A DNA stretch of 64,000 bases from Berberis thunbergii (GCA_003290165.1 QNQO01007585.1:1-64000), one strand, 5' to 3'. Counted from the stretch's first letter, positions 41,901-54,990 are shown. Numbers and translations: made by a program. The notes: generated by a model from the sequence alone, not told the origin.

Positions 41901-44900
41901 TTGCAACTTGCAAACATAACAACTTGCAAGTACAATTGCGACTTGCAATCACCGCTGAATACAAGTCCCCAACCACTTTCTAGCACTCACAAATCACCGT
42001 CAAACTCTACTTACGAGCAACAACGGACATAGTAGCCCTTTGTCCACCGCACAACACATCCATTAGCAGGACAAATCCAGCAACCCGCCTCCACGAACCT
42101 TAGTCGCATGAGCCTGCTTTCCAGCCACTCATCCAAGCTGTATCAGCCGCCAACACACAATATTTCTTTTCTAGACTAGCTACCACACCTCCATTAAAAA
42201 CCTGCAGTGAATCTTCAACCATCCAATAAGAATACAAACCCCGCCATGACCAACTCAATTTGCACGTCGAACATAAGGAGTACGCATTATGTCTAAATGA
42301 ACCAAACCAGCAATCCTTGATGTAAGATCCTTGTCTCCGTATTCTCGACTAACTCCCTCGCTCTAAGCTCTATCCTCAAGTGCATCCATTACCGGCATTA
42401 GCTTCCCTGAAAATATGCAAACGACTAATATCCATATTCGATATAAAAACCTTTATCTCACTCCAAGCGTTTTCTATGAACCATGGAATTTTGAAATCCT
42501 CATAGAACCAGCCCCGCACAATTTAGAATCTGTTTGAAGAGAAACTTTTGCAAACTATAACCTGATACACAACTGAAGGCCCTCAATGACTGCCCGAACC
42601 TCCGCAAAATTATTTGATCCTTCACCCAAAACAACTTGCTTAGCCACTAATAATGATACCAGTTGTTGCCTTATTCTAATAATGATACCAACTGTTGCCT
42701 TATTCTTCCTTGAACAATCATTTCCATTTAGTGCCATGAATTCCTCCTGTTGATTCTATTGCGCTTCTTAATAAGCGGGGAGATAGGAAGACCAAGGGAG
42801 ATCAAGGGATTCTTGTTTCCAATCACCCGCTTGGGAACGAAAAAGGAGTTAGCCAGGTGAAGATTCTTCCTTACTAACAAAATGGCTGTCAACATACTCA
42901 GCTTTTCATTATCAAAAACCCCCTGACATCGCTGTTTCCAAATCTCCCATATGATGAACATTGGCGTTAAAAAATAGAGTACTCCCACTTGTGAATTCTT
43001 ATTGGCTTTCCTAAACCATACAATCAAAATGGTAGAAATTTCCCCCAGCCTTCTAACATGGATATAAAAAATCGCCTCAAAATGTCTCCATACCCCTTTA
43101 GCCAGTCGACCCTCAAGAAAAAGATGATTTAAAGTTTCCACACTCGGTGATTCACAACAATATCACCTCGATGCAAAACTAATCCAGTACCTATAGAGTT
43201 CCCCATCAACTGGGACACCTCTCAATAAAAGCTTCCAAACAAAATTGAGATTTTGGACGGCAAAATAGACCACCAAATCTTGTCAAACAACATCGATTTA
43301 CACTTTTTATCATGGAGAAGCTCATATGCCGAACGAGAACTAAAAAGGCCATCCGTATCCGGGGTCCAAATGCAGTGATCCTTTCCATATTCACTACCCT
43401 TAATTCAGTCATCAAACAATGTTCTCGCCAAGTCTCTAAGCTCTGGTGAGACCAATTCGAAATCCCTATTACGAACCTCCGCAATTGTAGGCCAAATATC
43501 TTGTACCTCCAGAACTCCTCTTCTCAAAAAAACATTTGTTAAATTCCAGTTTGCCGCAGAAAAGCTCGAGTTCCCACTACCAATCCGCTAGATACTATTA
43601 CCCACAAAGACTTCTTTAAACTTCATGATCTCCTTCATAAAAGGCGAGGTAGTATTTTTTCCTCCTGATAAATCAAAGGGACATCCTCCTTCCAATATTT
43701 ACCTCTCATTAACCTCGCCCACAGTGAATCATCATTAATCATGTTCCAAAAGACTTTAATGTGAAAAGCCCTTGAAACTGTAACAAGGTTCCTAGCCCCG
43801 AGGCCACCTTCTGCCTTTGGAAAATAAATACTATTCCAAGAAATCCATTTTTTTTCAATCTGTCTTCACAATCTCCCCAAAAGAAATCAACCAATAATTT
43901 ATGAATTCTAGAAATAACTTGCTGATGGACACACATAGAGCTAAGTTTATAAACTGGAATAGAGCTCAAAACATGCCTGATCAAAATCAATCTCCCACCT
44001 GGAGATAAAAGTTTCGCTTTCCAACCACTAATTTTCTTTTGGATTTTACTGACCAACACATCAAAATAGATACTCTTACATCTCACCTGATAAACTGGGA
44101 CTCCCAAATATTTCAACAGCGAACCTGTGAACTAGAAACCTATATAAGTTTTAACCGCCACCACTAGTTCCACCTCGGTTTTTTCCTCAACCATAAAAGA
44201 ACTTTTATCTGCATTAATTTTTTGTCCTGAGGATTTCTCATATCTTTCCAAAAACTTCATGCAACCAGTAATTGATGCATTTCTCCCCTTGAAAAAAACA
44301 AGAGTGTCATCTGCGTACAAAAGATGTGTAATAGGCCGACAATGTCTAAGCGAGTAATAATAGCAGATATCACCTCTATCAAAGGTGACCAACAATCCTT
44401 TGTTAATAACCTCCGAGACTATGACAAATAACAGTGGGGGAAAGCGGATCACCTTGCCTTATCCCCCTAGAAGATTTAATGTATCCATTATAGACTCCTT
44501 GCATCAGAACTGAAAAGCCACAACTAGCAATACAATTGGAGACAAGGTGACATACTCTAGTCGAGAATCCGAATCTTTTGAGAACGAAAAAAGGAATGAC
44601 CACTCCAATCTATCATACGCTTTTTCCATATTGGTTTTAAGAATCACATTGCCACCTGTTACCTTCTTATTAATATCCCGCACCATTCCCTTGGCTAAGC
44701 CAATATTTTCCACAATAGACATGCCCCTGGCAAAGGCCCCTTGTTCTTGGGCAATCATATCTGGTAATAGTAAAGCCAGTTTATTGAAAAGTAATTTACT
44801 AAATATTTTATAAATGACATTGCTAAGACTAATAGGACGGAAGTCAGAGAAAAACCTGGAGAATCCACTTTAGGGATCAATGCAATAAAGTTTGTCGTGA

Positions 44901-47900
44901 AGGCTGAAGGGAGAGCCTTGCCTTCAAAAAATTGAATGGTCACTTTTCAAATATCAATACCAACAATCTCCCAACAAAATTGATAGAATCCGGTAGTAAA
45001 CCCATCTGGACCCGAAGCACTATTTGTCGAAATGTCAAAGGTCGCCTGTTTTACTTCTTCCAAAGACAGACCCTTAATAATTTGATCACATACCACACCT
45101 GAAATAACCGACGGAATATATCCATTAAGTCACTATCATATGCATGAATTGCCTGTGAATAGAGGAGTTGTTGAAAATAACCATATGCTTCTCGTATCAT
45201 CTCTCCGGGGTCAGATATCTCCCTACCACACTGCAATGTAATGGAAGAAATAGATCTTATTTTTTTCTTAGCTTTGACCGAAGCAAAAAAATATTTGGTG
45301 CATGAGTCCCCTTCCTTGAGCTCTTTCTCCCCTGAATTTTGCATCAAGAACTGTTCCTCCTGCTTAAGGGCCAAACTATATTCAGCCTGACATCTACTCA
45401 AATTACAACACGCATTGACATCCCAATTCGCAACCATATTAAGACCATTAGTAACTGTCGATTATAATCCTGAGATAAGTGCATTCTCCCATTGGCTCAT
45501 TTCATCTTCCAAAGCCCCAAGTTTGCAAAAAACATTTCCAAACAGTTTTCTATTCAATTTAATAAACGCTCGAAGGAGTGATTTTAGTTTGAAGTCCACC
45601 ATATCATGCGCCTCGTATCTCTTATCTTCGAACCCCAATCCTCCTTTACTAAAGACTCAAACGTCGGATGAGTACTCCACATATTCAGGAACTTGAACGG
45701 AGAGAATTCTGATCTAGACTGCACGGGCTTGGAGACCAAAAGTGGCGCATGATCAGAGAAAGTGCGGTGAAGATGTTCCAGCCTTGTATTAGGCAACTGA
45801 TCTAACCATAAAGAGTTCACAAATACTCTATCAATCCTTGCCCAGATATGCTCACCACCACGCCTATTGTTGCACCAAGTATACTTTGGACCAACAAAAC
45901 CACAATCAACCAATCCACAATGTTAAATAAAATCTGAAAAGTCAGACATACTAGCCAAAGATGGAGAACGTCCTCCTAATTTATCTTTTTCACTAAGAAT
46001 ATCATTGAAATCACCACCCACCATCCATGGACCAACATACTGAGACACCACAAAATCCATCTTCGCCCATAACTCCCTTATGTCCTCCGTTGTGCATTTA
46101 GCATATATAAAAGTGATAAAAATGAATGAACATTTGGGTAAGTTACCTGACAATGAATACATTGTTCTGAGATTTCTAGTACCGAGTCTACTAGCTCAGG
46201 ATCCCAAAAGATCCAGATCTTCCCACCCTCTGTGTCATTAGATGTAAACCTGTCAACTTAATTTTGTTACCAACCTCCGAGAAACGGCTGGCTTCAATCA
46301 TGGGTTATGCAATCATAATAATTCTCACTTTGTACTCTTTGACCAACTTTTTAAGTCTAATTCTCGTAGCTCTATTCCCAACTCCTTGAGCATTCCAAAA
46401 CATAATATTATCAATCATTTTTAGTTTGGGAAATAGAGTCACCCGGCCTCGCCATTTGACGCGTACCCAAGGGGAACACCAGCCTGACTTTTGCATAGCC
46501 TTGTCCAAAATGTCTCCTAGTTCTTTTATTCATATTCCGTGGAATTTTTAATAACGTGTTCTTCTAAGTTGCTCTTGACCCTAACCAAAACTTTTGGATA
46601 GCTTGGGAGTTTTGTTGAGAAATAACTGTCAATTTTGTAATATCCTGAAAATTTTGCTCAAGCATTTCTCCTGTTCGTTCTATAAAAAGGTTCAAAATAT
46701 CCTCTAACCTTGATGTGTTGGATGGAGGAACGACTTTATGAAATTGAGACTCATTATCAGGAATGAAAGCTTGAGGAGTCTGAGGAGTGTCTAGAGGGCC
46801 TTCATGGTACTGACCATGAGCCCATGAGAAGTCAGGATGATAGGCTAAACCTGGGATGTAATAATCTAAATATGGATCATAATCAGGTCTTCGCATGTCA
46901 TAAATTGAATTGACTTGCTCGGAAAAAATAGGCTTGATAATCCCTTGTGTTCATTTTTATTATTTTTATTTATTTTTTTATTTTTTATTTTTTATTTTTT
47001 TAATCACTAACTCTAAAAATATACACAGACTCACACGCAATCAGCAACCAATAAATGCACAAGAAACATGCCTCCCTAAGCAATCAACGTTTTTGAGATT
47101 AATTATCTTCTTATCTTTGGGGGACAATTATTTCTTATGTAATCTTTATGACAGAGCAATGGGTGCTACAAGTTCATCCTAAGAGTGTACACTTTACACC
47201 GCAAAGTTCAAAATCAGTAGGCTAGAGTTTTGTTTCAATAAAACCGGATCATCACACAAGGGAAGGAGGTCACAATGGTCCAATTAAGTATTTTCTTGTG
47301 CTACCGCTCTGTAAGCCAGTAGATGTGAGAACGATGTGATGTTAAATGTACACTTGAGGCTTGTGTTCCTAACCCAAAACTGTTAGTTACACCAATTCTT
47401 CTTGTGGATCGTAGCTTACTTATGACTCGGCGTACCGGGTAAATTACCCTTGTGGCAGTGGCCTCTCGGAGTTCATTGAATGATTAAACCCATTGTCACT
47501 TTTAGCTTTGGTCAACACAAAAATTATTGGATTCACCTTGGTTTTGGTTGTCCTATGAACACCGTACCTAAAAGATGGTTCTATCTAACTTGCTAACTGA
47601 TTTTAATTATGTTTGGCTATTGGTTGCACACAGCTGGAGTGATGAGGTGGGGATATCAAGTCCCACCAGTTTCTATTTAGAAGCTAGGTCTGCTTATTAT
47701 GAATTACTAAAGTTTAGCATCCACAATTACATAATTTAAACAACCAACACAGAATTTTAAACAATTACATAAAGCACCCGGTCGCTAATACGTTGCGTGA
47801 GTTAAAAGTACTTACAGTCTGCACAAAGAGTTAGCACAATTCAAAAAAATGTTCGACTTTTTTTATCAGTTTCAATCAGCACACAAGCATATGCAATCAA

Positions 47901-50900
47901 ATTACTGGTTTTGGTCTTAGAAGTCGGATTTCTAAATCATAAAAAAAATTATTGGGTAACAATTAAAATTGGTTCCCTATAATTTCTTTTGACTTGGAAA
48001 ATTTTGGGTTTTTTTTATTTTTTAGGTGATTAAAAATGGAAAAAAAATAGAGTTTACAAAAATTATTACACCACACACTCGTAAAACGAGGTGAAAATAA
48101 AATAAAAACTCTCCTCACAAAATAAAATAAAAAAAATTAAAATTAAAATTTGCTTGATATTTGCAGGATCGTCTAATTTTCTCGAAAAGTGTGTATTCTG
48201 CAAAATCAAACAAATAATACGAAATGAGTGTAAAAAGAACTTAACAAAATAAAAATAAATTTTTTTTAATTAGTGAAAATAAATCTTAAATTCAATTACA
48301 CCGCTACCTTCCCCGGCAACGGCGCCAAAAACTTGTTGCGGGTTTAACCAGCCAAAATAAATAGGCTAATACGGGTCTATCCCACGAGGAAAGTGGATGC
48401 AATTGAATCTTAGAATTTATCTAAACTAATTTAGAGAAAAATGGGGTTACAATGTTTTTAAAACTAAACTAAAAATAAGAAAAATAAAATAAAGGAAAGA
48501 TGGATGAGATGGATTTTGTGGGGTTTGGACTCACCAATGAGTTAGCAAATATATTTAAATCTAAATTACTGAAAGTATAAATGAGAAGCTTTAGGGATGA
48601 GGATCCCTTGCTTACACCGAAGATGTGATCATTAAAATCCAATTCCAATCATATCAAGTTTCTGTCAAACATGAATAATTTATCTCAAGCAAATAAACTC
48701 TTACCAATCATTAAATGACTTTTTAGGGCACACTTAATCAAAGTTCAAACTCAATAATTTTTAGCACATGCTTTGAATATTGATAAAATGTGAATCTAAC
48801 TACCAAACATATCAAGTTTTAATCGAACATGAAAGGTGAAAGCAATTTATCAAATTTCTGAAATAAAATTGTAATTAACAATTAAGCATTTAAGCTAGTA
48901 AAATTAATTATACAACCCTTTTGATTTGTCGCGACCTCGGTTCGGTGGTACACATCAATGAATCTAGGCGGTACACAGCAAGCTCAGGGTGCTCTTATGA
49001 TTCATTGGGTGCCAGTAGCCAATTATTTTGAAAAACAGTTGGTTCCCGCCTAGAAAAATCGCAGCTCCTCTGCACCTTCGTCTCCAGTGAGTCGCGTTCC
49101 TCGCGAGCACTTTAACCATCCGAACGGCTCCGGTACTGTTGCGAGCTCTATTTCGTGGTGGGTGATGGCAGTGGGAAGTGGCTCTGGTGGTGGCTCGCGT
49201 TGCTCTGTTTCGTGGCGGTGATGGCTGTGGGAAGTGGCTCGGGTGGCGGTGATGGCGGTTCTCGTTGTTGTTTCTCCTTCGTCTTCTTTTGTTCCTGTAA
49301 GATAGAGAGGTGAATGAGGGGTTGGGTTCGTGAGGGAGAGAGAAATAGGGACTAGGAGTCCTCCCTATTGGTTTCCTGTTTGTGACGGGAACGAGAGAGA
49401 GAGCAGGGAGATATGGATGAGGAAGGAATGTGTGGTGGAGAATAGAGGACAGGAGGGTCGTGCTCCAGTGGTGGTGGTTGTGTGGCATGATGGAACAGGT
49501 ATAGGGAAAGGAACGTGATGAGCAAACAGGGAGATGCTCCCTGTTTTGTTGCGCGAGGACAGTGATGGATGATGGTGGTGCTCAATGGTTGGCTGCTGGA
49601 TGGTGGCAAGGTGAAGACTGATGGTGGAGGAAGAGGAGGAGGTGGTGATGAGATGGGTGTGATGAAAACCACTTGTGAAGGAAGAGGTTTGAATTTTTTG
49701 TAATGTTTTTTTTTTCCTTCTCTTCCTCCCTTTTTCTCATTTATTTCCCTTATATTTATAGATAACTAAAAAATGAATATGGACAACTTAAAGGGGAGGA
49801 TTCAATGAGTGATTTAAGGCCTAAATCGAACAAGAATATTGGATAATTAAGAGAATATGTTTTGGGTTTGATTGGCCTTGGCAATGGGTTTGGGTTGATG
49901 GATTTGGTTTTGGGTTTAAGCCAAGGGCTCAGGTTATTTTCACTTCCACTTTCTCTGAAGTCACCATCTGTTATTTGTTCATTTCATTTATCTTCGATTT
50001 CTTCATTATTGCTCCAAATTCTACAAAAGCACAAAAATTTAATAATTAAACTAAAATAAGATAAAACAAGGATTAACAAAATTATAATAAGAGGTAATAA
50101 TGTTATAATTATGTGATTATCAAGTAGCCACGTCCACTGCTGTGCTAGGAGCCAATACGTCCCCTGGTCTAGGAGCCACATCCACTGATGTTTTAGGATC
50201 CGCATACACTGCTGTTCTAGGAGCCGTAACGTCCCCTGTTCTATCATGATCAGGAATTACGCCCACTGATCCCTTATCACCAAGACATGCATCCCTTGCA
50301 TTCACGCGCCCAACAGCATCACTTCCAGACAATGTTTTGACCTCTTTCAAATCCACTGGCAGTAATCCTACATTAGAAGGTGTCCCAATCCTAGTCAAAT
50401 CCTCCTCAGACTTAGCTTGTAATGCTTTTTCAATCTCAGAAGAGGTATACCCAACATCTTTACAATCAGATTTAAACTTGGAAACTTTCCTTTCCATCGA
50501 ACTCATAATAGCATATCCATTGCCAATCGAAATAGCTTCCAAAACCATGTCATGTCACTTTGAAACTCTGATTTATTTCTAACTTAGCACCTTGTGCTAA
50601 TTCCAACTTAGTACCTTGTTTTGATTCTAACTTAGTATTGTCCAAATCGTTTTCCTCTTGCAAATTAGGATCCAAGCTTGATAAAATCTTGAAAGTATTT
50701 TTACTTATTGTAGCATTAGTCCCCCTTCCTTAGGCAAGGCCTTCACGATTTGGGAAGCAACTTTAAATACCTCATTATCCTTCGCCTCACTAAGACCAAC
50801 TTGCCCTTCACTAAGGCCGAATTCAACCACTTTCCTCTCAGTCTCTTTCATGACAGGTCGGTATACTTGCTTTGCTTCTCCACCTTTCATTTGGGGCTCT

Positions 50901-53900
50901 TTGTCTTTAGCTCTGACAATTAAAGATTTTTTTCCTCTACTGCTTTATTCGCTCCAACATTGTCCCCCTCATTTCGGTTATCTTTATAATTACCTAAACA
51001 CTTCCTACAAGCCTCATTACTGTGCCCAATCATCTCACACCTATCATAATACTTGAATCCCAGGTAGACTATTTTTTGCCAAAAACCTGTGATACCGGAG
51101 AATTCCAACCATATTCTACTAAAGAGTTCCTCCGAAAGATCCATCTCAACACACATCCTTGCCGCCTCAGGACGCGTAAGACCAAGGGTACTATCATCAA
51201 TCCTAAGGAAGGATCCAATCGAATCACCTACTTATTTCAGATACAATGGATGAAAAAATTATAGTGGCAAGTTAGGGAGATCCACCTACAATGGGGCTAG
51301 CACTGAATCTTCCTTAAGACTAAAACCTTGATGCCAACGAAATGATTTGAATCTAACACCGCGAATCATAAAAGAATCTCGTGACAAGGCCTTATTTACT
51401 TCTTATTCTGACTGAAATCTAACAATCACATGCTTTTGATCTAACAAACCCATGGTGGAATCACCCATAACTCCCCAAGATCTATGGATGGTTTCATGGA
51501 TAGCCTCAAGGGAAGGGCGATAACTAGAGAACTTAAGAACAATAACAAACTTTACAACATACATTTCACATTTTTTTGCTTGCAAAATATTCATAGAAAG
51601 GGCTGGGCTACCATCCTTGTGAAAATGATTCCCTTTCATAGGTTCATCTTCAATGACTACCTTCTTCACAACTCCCAATGCTTGGAGAAAACTACTATGT
51701 TTCGTGACCTCGGTTGGGGCGCCTCCACTCCCCAATGGAAGCTCTCCTCCCTTGGCGGTTTGAGGAGTCGCCATGAAGAAGATGAGAAAGCCCTAAGGTC
51801 GACGGTCCTGATTAAAAATCGTGTGAGATCCAATGGTTCTAATCTAATCTGCTCTTAATTACCGTGTTGCCTTTGGAAACGTAAATCGCCTCAGAGCAGA
51901 GCGATTTTTCTCTCTCCGGTTAAAGAATTGTTCGCTCTGTGCTAACTGCGTGACTACTGATCAATTAATCTTCCCATAACCCTTCATCTTCTTTTTAATT
52001 TCATACCAGTGAGGACAGGTAGCCTATCTTTTAAGGTTTCTGATTTATAACTAAAGAGATAGGGGTCCACTACTCGTATAATTTTCATTACAGGGTAAAG
52101 CAGTTTAGTAGTTGGCCATGCATCTGATTTTGGCTGGGCAAAATTAAATCCGAATGTCATTGAAAAATTTACAGCTTGGCATGTGATTTTCCTTCCATAA
52201 GAACTGGATGGATGCGGTCTTTAGACTTGCGTATAATTTTGGAACTGAAATACCTTACTCAGTTCTTACAGTTTTAGGATGATCACTTGCGCTGTACATC
52301 TGCTCGTTCGCTTTCTTCATCTGGGATAATTTATTGTTTACAACATTAAATTACTGACTTTAAATATCAGAGCTTAAAAAAAAACTTAGTTATTTATATA
52401 TTCCATTGTATTTCATTTGCATTAAAAGAGTGGATTCTTTTCTTGTTTTTTTTAAATTTAAAATCGAAATTGAGGGGTTTCAAAAATTGTGATGGTACCT
52501 TCAATTGATACTGCACTAAGACAGACTTTTCCAATTGAATTAACTTTGCGAATGCTAGAGGGAATCATGTTAATAATTGATAAAAGAAATTTAAAGGTTT
52601 TGACAATATTTAATTCAATGGTAAAGTAACCACAAAAGAGTGTTTAATCATTGATCTAAAGTATTATCATCTTTTGCTAATTCTTAGTTAGTTGAGCTAG
52701 TAAAACATGTCGGATGGTCTAAAGAAACATATCTAAAATATGATTTTGACAGAGCAAGAATGTATGGGTGGCAAGATGCATATGTGTTCACAAAAGCTAT
52801 GGGTGAGATGATGATTGAAAGAACAAGAGGACATATACCAGTAGTCATCATACGTCCAAGTGTCATAGAGAGTACGTACAAAGATCCTATCCCAGGATGG
52901 ATAGAAGGAATCAGGTAGGTTTTTTTTTTTTTTTTTTTTTACCTATTGTTAATTTGATTTCATATGGTTAATATCTTTATTTTGCCTCAAATATTTGCAT
53001 TACTTATTAGGGTGTTGGATCCATTATTCTTATTCTATGGGAAAGGCGAGTTGACTGCATTTCCAGCCAACCCTAAAGGAGTCATTGACATTGTAAGTAA
53101 CAAATTTAAGGCACCCGATTCCAACCATTTTTTTTGTTTGTGAAAGTTGTTATATATATCATATCATTATCAAAGCCCATTCCCGATACTTTCGGGGTCA
53201 GACAAAGTAAATGTGTGTGTGTGTGTTTGCTAAATTATTTGTTGACATGGATGAGAATATATGTAGGTCCCAGCTGACATGGTGGTAAATGCAATGTTGG
53301 CTGCTATAGCAAAGCATGGAAGCATAGATAGATCTGCAAGCATGGATATCTACCATATAGCTTCATCAATTGCAAACCCAATAATGTTTGAAGACTTATT
53401 CAAGTATTGTTTTGAATATTTCAACTCATGTCCTTACCTAGACTCCAAAAGGCAACCAATCCATGTTGATAGCATGAAGCTATACCATTCTCTGGATGAC
53501 TTTCACAACCACATTTTGACAGAAGCTCTTCAACAAAGTAGTTATCAGGACCATGCCCATTGCGGCCCTTCTTCTTCTTCTTTTAATTCTACTTTTACTT
53601 TGTCTTCACAAGTAGGATCAGGGAAGTTATCGCGTAGAGTACAAAAGTTAATGGACATGGTCATGCACTTGGCCAGCATGTATCAGCCCTATACATTCTA
53701 TGGAGGAAGGTACGCAATATTTATAGTTCAATTAATACTTTACAAGGCCTGCTTGAATGGCTATGAAGATTTTTAAATAAATGGTTGCAGGTTTGATAAC
53801 ACCAACACGCGGAAGTTGATGGTACAACTGTCCAAAGAGGAGAGTGGAAGCTTTGGATTTGATGTAGGGAGCATCGATTGGAGGGATTACATACGAAATG

Positions 53901-53950
53901 TCCACATCCCTGGTTTACTTAAAAACGTCCTAAAGGGTAGAGGAATGTGA
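38920..53950 (+). CDS. Fatty acyl-CoA/ACP reductase, MS2/FAR2 type, nine exons, one apparent frameshift
   Basis: Exons: 38920-39320, 39465-39572, 39942-40140, 40241-40341, 40705-40915, 52753-52914, 53011-53092, 53267-53709, 53791-53950, all GT-AG and in phase. About 120 residues of transit-peptide-like N-terminus precede the Rossmann motif [15 protein letters not shown] with MGEMM is the YxxxK active site; the C-terminus has [17 protein letters not shown] and [16 protein letters not shown]. This is the MS2/FAR2 family, which makes fatty alcohols for sporopollenin in tapetal plastids. In exon 1 an A-run of four at 39262-39265 shifts the frame to a TAG at 39271; with three A the expected [14 protein letters not shown] results. 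So either a recent inactivating insertion or an assembly error. Intron 5 (11.8 kb) carries LINE C. Confidence 0.9.
41360..41737. repeat. Three tandem 126-bp repeats in the LINE C 3' UTR
   Basis: Units start at 41360, 41486 and 41612, each with CCTATTTCACCAAGGATAAG (or close), AAAGACCTTATTCAAGGTCT and CATAAACAAACAAATAA. They are about 95 percent alike by eye. AAGGCCTT-type palindromes inside each unit also occur in the old LINE fragment at 55200 and 63060-63210. Confidence 0.9.
41746..42554 (-). other. LINE C 3' UTR, upstream part
   Basis: Between the end of the RNase H region and the tandem repeats. It contains a cluster of AACTTGCAAGT-like palindromes at 41830-41945. No coding potential was recognised. 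Confidence 0.6.
42555..46418 (-). pseudogene. LINE C ORF2 (endonuclease, RT, RNase H), degraded
   Basis: Starts [20 protein letters not shown] at 46418. In order: [40 protein letters not shown] and [12 protein letters not shown] (endonuclease); [20 protein letters not shown] and [15 protein letters not shown] RT motifs; [20 protein letters not shown] with the intact YADD box at about 44310; zinc-binding [20 protein letters not shown]; and an RNase H start [20 protein letters not shown]. The pieces lie in several frames with many stops, so the element is inactive. It resembles LINE A more than LINE D. Confidence 0.88.
46592..46896 (-). pseudogene. Partial gag-like ORF of the LTR element
   Basis: Reads [20 protein letters not shown] and, near the end, [20 protein letters not shown] and [13 protein letters not shown]. 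The last phrase resembles the gag region before the nucleic-acid-binding part of plant gypsy elements ([14 protein letters not shown]). Coding then breaks at the junction with LINE C. Identity is moderately supported by the motif and by its position downstream of a primer site. Confidence 0.5.
46900..48309 (-). other. Leader of the LTR element
   Basis: AT-rich sequence between primer site and gag-like frame with no coding motif. Plant gypsy elements often have such long untranslated leaders. Confidence 0.5.
48310..48327 (-). promoter_or_regulatory. Primer-binding site, tRNA-Asp type
   Basis: The plus strand carries TCCCCGGCAACGGCGCCA, identical to the 3' end of plant tRNA-Asp. The minus strand is therefore its complement, the reverse-transcription primer site. 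It lies 6 bp from the LTR edge. Confidence 0.88.
48334..50122 (-). repeat. LTR, about 1.79 kb
   Basis: Minus-strand limits TGATAATCAC (at 50122) and AACCCGCAACA (at 48334), giving TG...CA. It contains a TATA-like CTATAAATATAAGG near 49762 in the minus sense, followed by a transcribed-region-like stretch with His/Pro/Ser-rich low-complexity open frames. The upper limit coincides with the point where LINE C ORF1 coding stops. Only one LTR is visible in the window. Confidence 0.65.
50123..51774 (-). pseudogene. LINE C ORF1 (DUF4283, zinc knuckle), degraded
   Basis: Starts [20 protein letters not shown]; contains [20 protein letters not shown] and [15 protein letters not shown] (DUF4283), then [20 protein letters not shown] and a zinc knuckle [20 protein letters not shown] whose first cysteine is tyrosine. 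A later part has [20 protein letters not shown] as in LINE A. It ends at the LTR junction at 50122. Several stops and shifts. Confidence 0.85.
51929..52752. other. Rest of FAR intron 5, right of LINE C
   Basis: AT-rich intron sequence ending TTTTGACAG at 52752. Nothing else was recognised. Confidence 0.6.
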
Positions 53951-54560
53951 TCGATTATAGATTGATTGATATACAGACAGTGATTATAAGTTTTATATAT
54001 TGAGTGCACACAACATGTGTGATCAAGTGTGCACAGGATTGGTTTATGTTCTTTGTTGTATTAGTGGCATAAAAGTTATAGCTTTTTAAAAGTTTACTTA
54101 CTATAGTATTAGACAAAAATTATGCATTTGTAATAAGGTGTAGGATACATAGACACCATACTTATATAATTGTTTTTGTGTACTAGTTCTTCAATGTCAA
54201 GTATTGTCTTCAGGTGTGTAGTTCAGTTCCAATAATATGAGTTCCCCACATTTTCTTTCGTATTCTTTGACTGGTGTAACAATGAGTTGCATGCAGAATT
54301 CTTTGTCTGTCATTTAAATCAAAGAAACGATTGCATTTTTCGCTTTACTTTTGGGAAGAAGGTTTGTAGATGGTTTTAGCCTTTTAGGTCTTGTGATGGA
54401 GTTTGCTCCTTTAACTGCATCTCCATTCGATGCTTAAACTAACCACATATCTTCTTCTTGTTATTTTTTGTAATAGATCAGTGACCCATTTTGTTTGTTT
54501 ATTTGTTATCTAAAACAGATTGGTGTATAACTTATTTGTTTCATGCTCAAAGGCCAGGCT
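53951..54560. other. 3' flank of the FAR gene
   Basis: AT-rich sequence containing AATAATATGAG and TTTGTAATAGATC stretches that could serve polyadenylation. No gene was seen. Confidence 0.5.
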
Positions 54561-54990
54561 AGTCCCCGTAATTTTTTTTCTTTTTAAAAGCCAAACTTGC
54601 ATTAACTACACAAAAGCATGCGAAAAGTATTACTGTTTTCCAGCCTTGGCCAAATCATGGGCCTGATAGTTGAAGAGTCTAGGGACTTAGTAAACAAACT
54701 AGTAGTTCTAATATAAGTCTCAAATTGTTAAACAAAAGTGGACTAAAGCCAACTTAGATGATCTATGTTTCCTTGAACACCTTGATAACATTCAGACAAT
54801 CCATATGGTAGAAGATCAGTTCATTCTTGCATCTGTCACCAAAAGGTAGTTGAAACTTGAAACCTATGCATGTATAATGGTGGTTCCACTTGGATTTTGT
54901 TAGTAGTTGCCACCGTAAAACATGTGCATTTTTCATCCAACCATTCATTTGCCCATGCATATTTTAAGGTGTGTTTCTTCATAAATACAT
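54561..54990 (-). pseudogene. RNase H-like (RVT_3) C-terminal fragment of an old retroelement
   Basis: Minus-strand pieces read IYHMDCLNVIKVFKET (the MDCLNVI matches the conserved SDCLNVI aspartate motif) and, after stops, QAHDLAKAGKQ with a stop at 54630-54632, matching the terminal AH..AK motif of plant RNase H-like proteins. An A-rich run follows at 54570-54595 in the minus sense. Strongly decayed, with at least two stops. Confidence 0.5.

Larger units (their letters stand above)
46592..50122 (-). mobile_element. Truncated LTR retrotransposon (LTR, primer site, leader, partial gag) inside LINE C ORF1
   Basis: On the minus strand: LTR 50122-48334, a tRNA-Asp primer site at 48327-48310, about 1.4 kb of leader, then a gag-like frame that stops at the junction near 46592. 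Beyond the junction LINE C ORF1 resumes ([20 protein letters not shown]). The rest of gag, all of pol and the 3' LTR are missing, so a deletion or recombination removed them. The primer type suggests a Ty3/gypsy-class element. Confidence 0.7.
41046..51917 (-). mobile_element. LINE C, full-length L1-type element in FAR intron 5, with an LTR-element insert
   Basis: Flanked by the 11-base duplication GGTTAAAGAAT at 41035-41045 and 51918-51928. On the minus strand it starts just upstream of CGCTCTGCTCTGAGGCGATT (shared with LINE D), then ORF1, ORF2, a 1.5-kb 3' UTR with 126-bp tandem repeats, the conserved 3' end and a poly-A (plus-strand T-run at 41047). An LTR-element fragment (about 46592-50122) lies in ORF1. 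It is antisense to the reductase gene. Confidence 0.88.

Noticed and set aside
48964..49672. Long His/Pro/Ser-rich open frames on both strands
   Set aside because: They lie within the LTR in GGTGGTGATGG-type low-complexity DNA and have no domain or start context.
53208..53226. GT microsatellite in FAR intron 7
   Set aside because: Ordinary intronic microsatellite, no sign of function.
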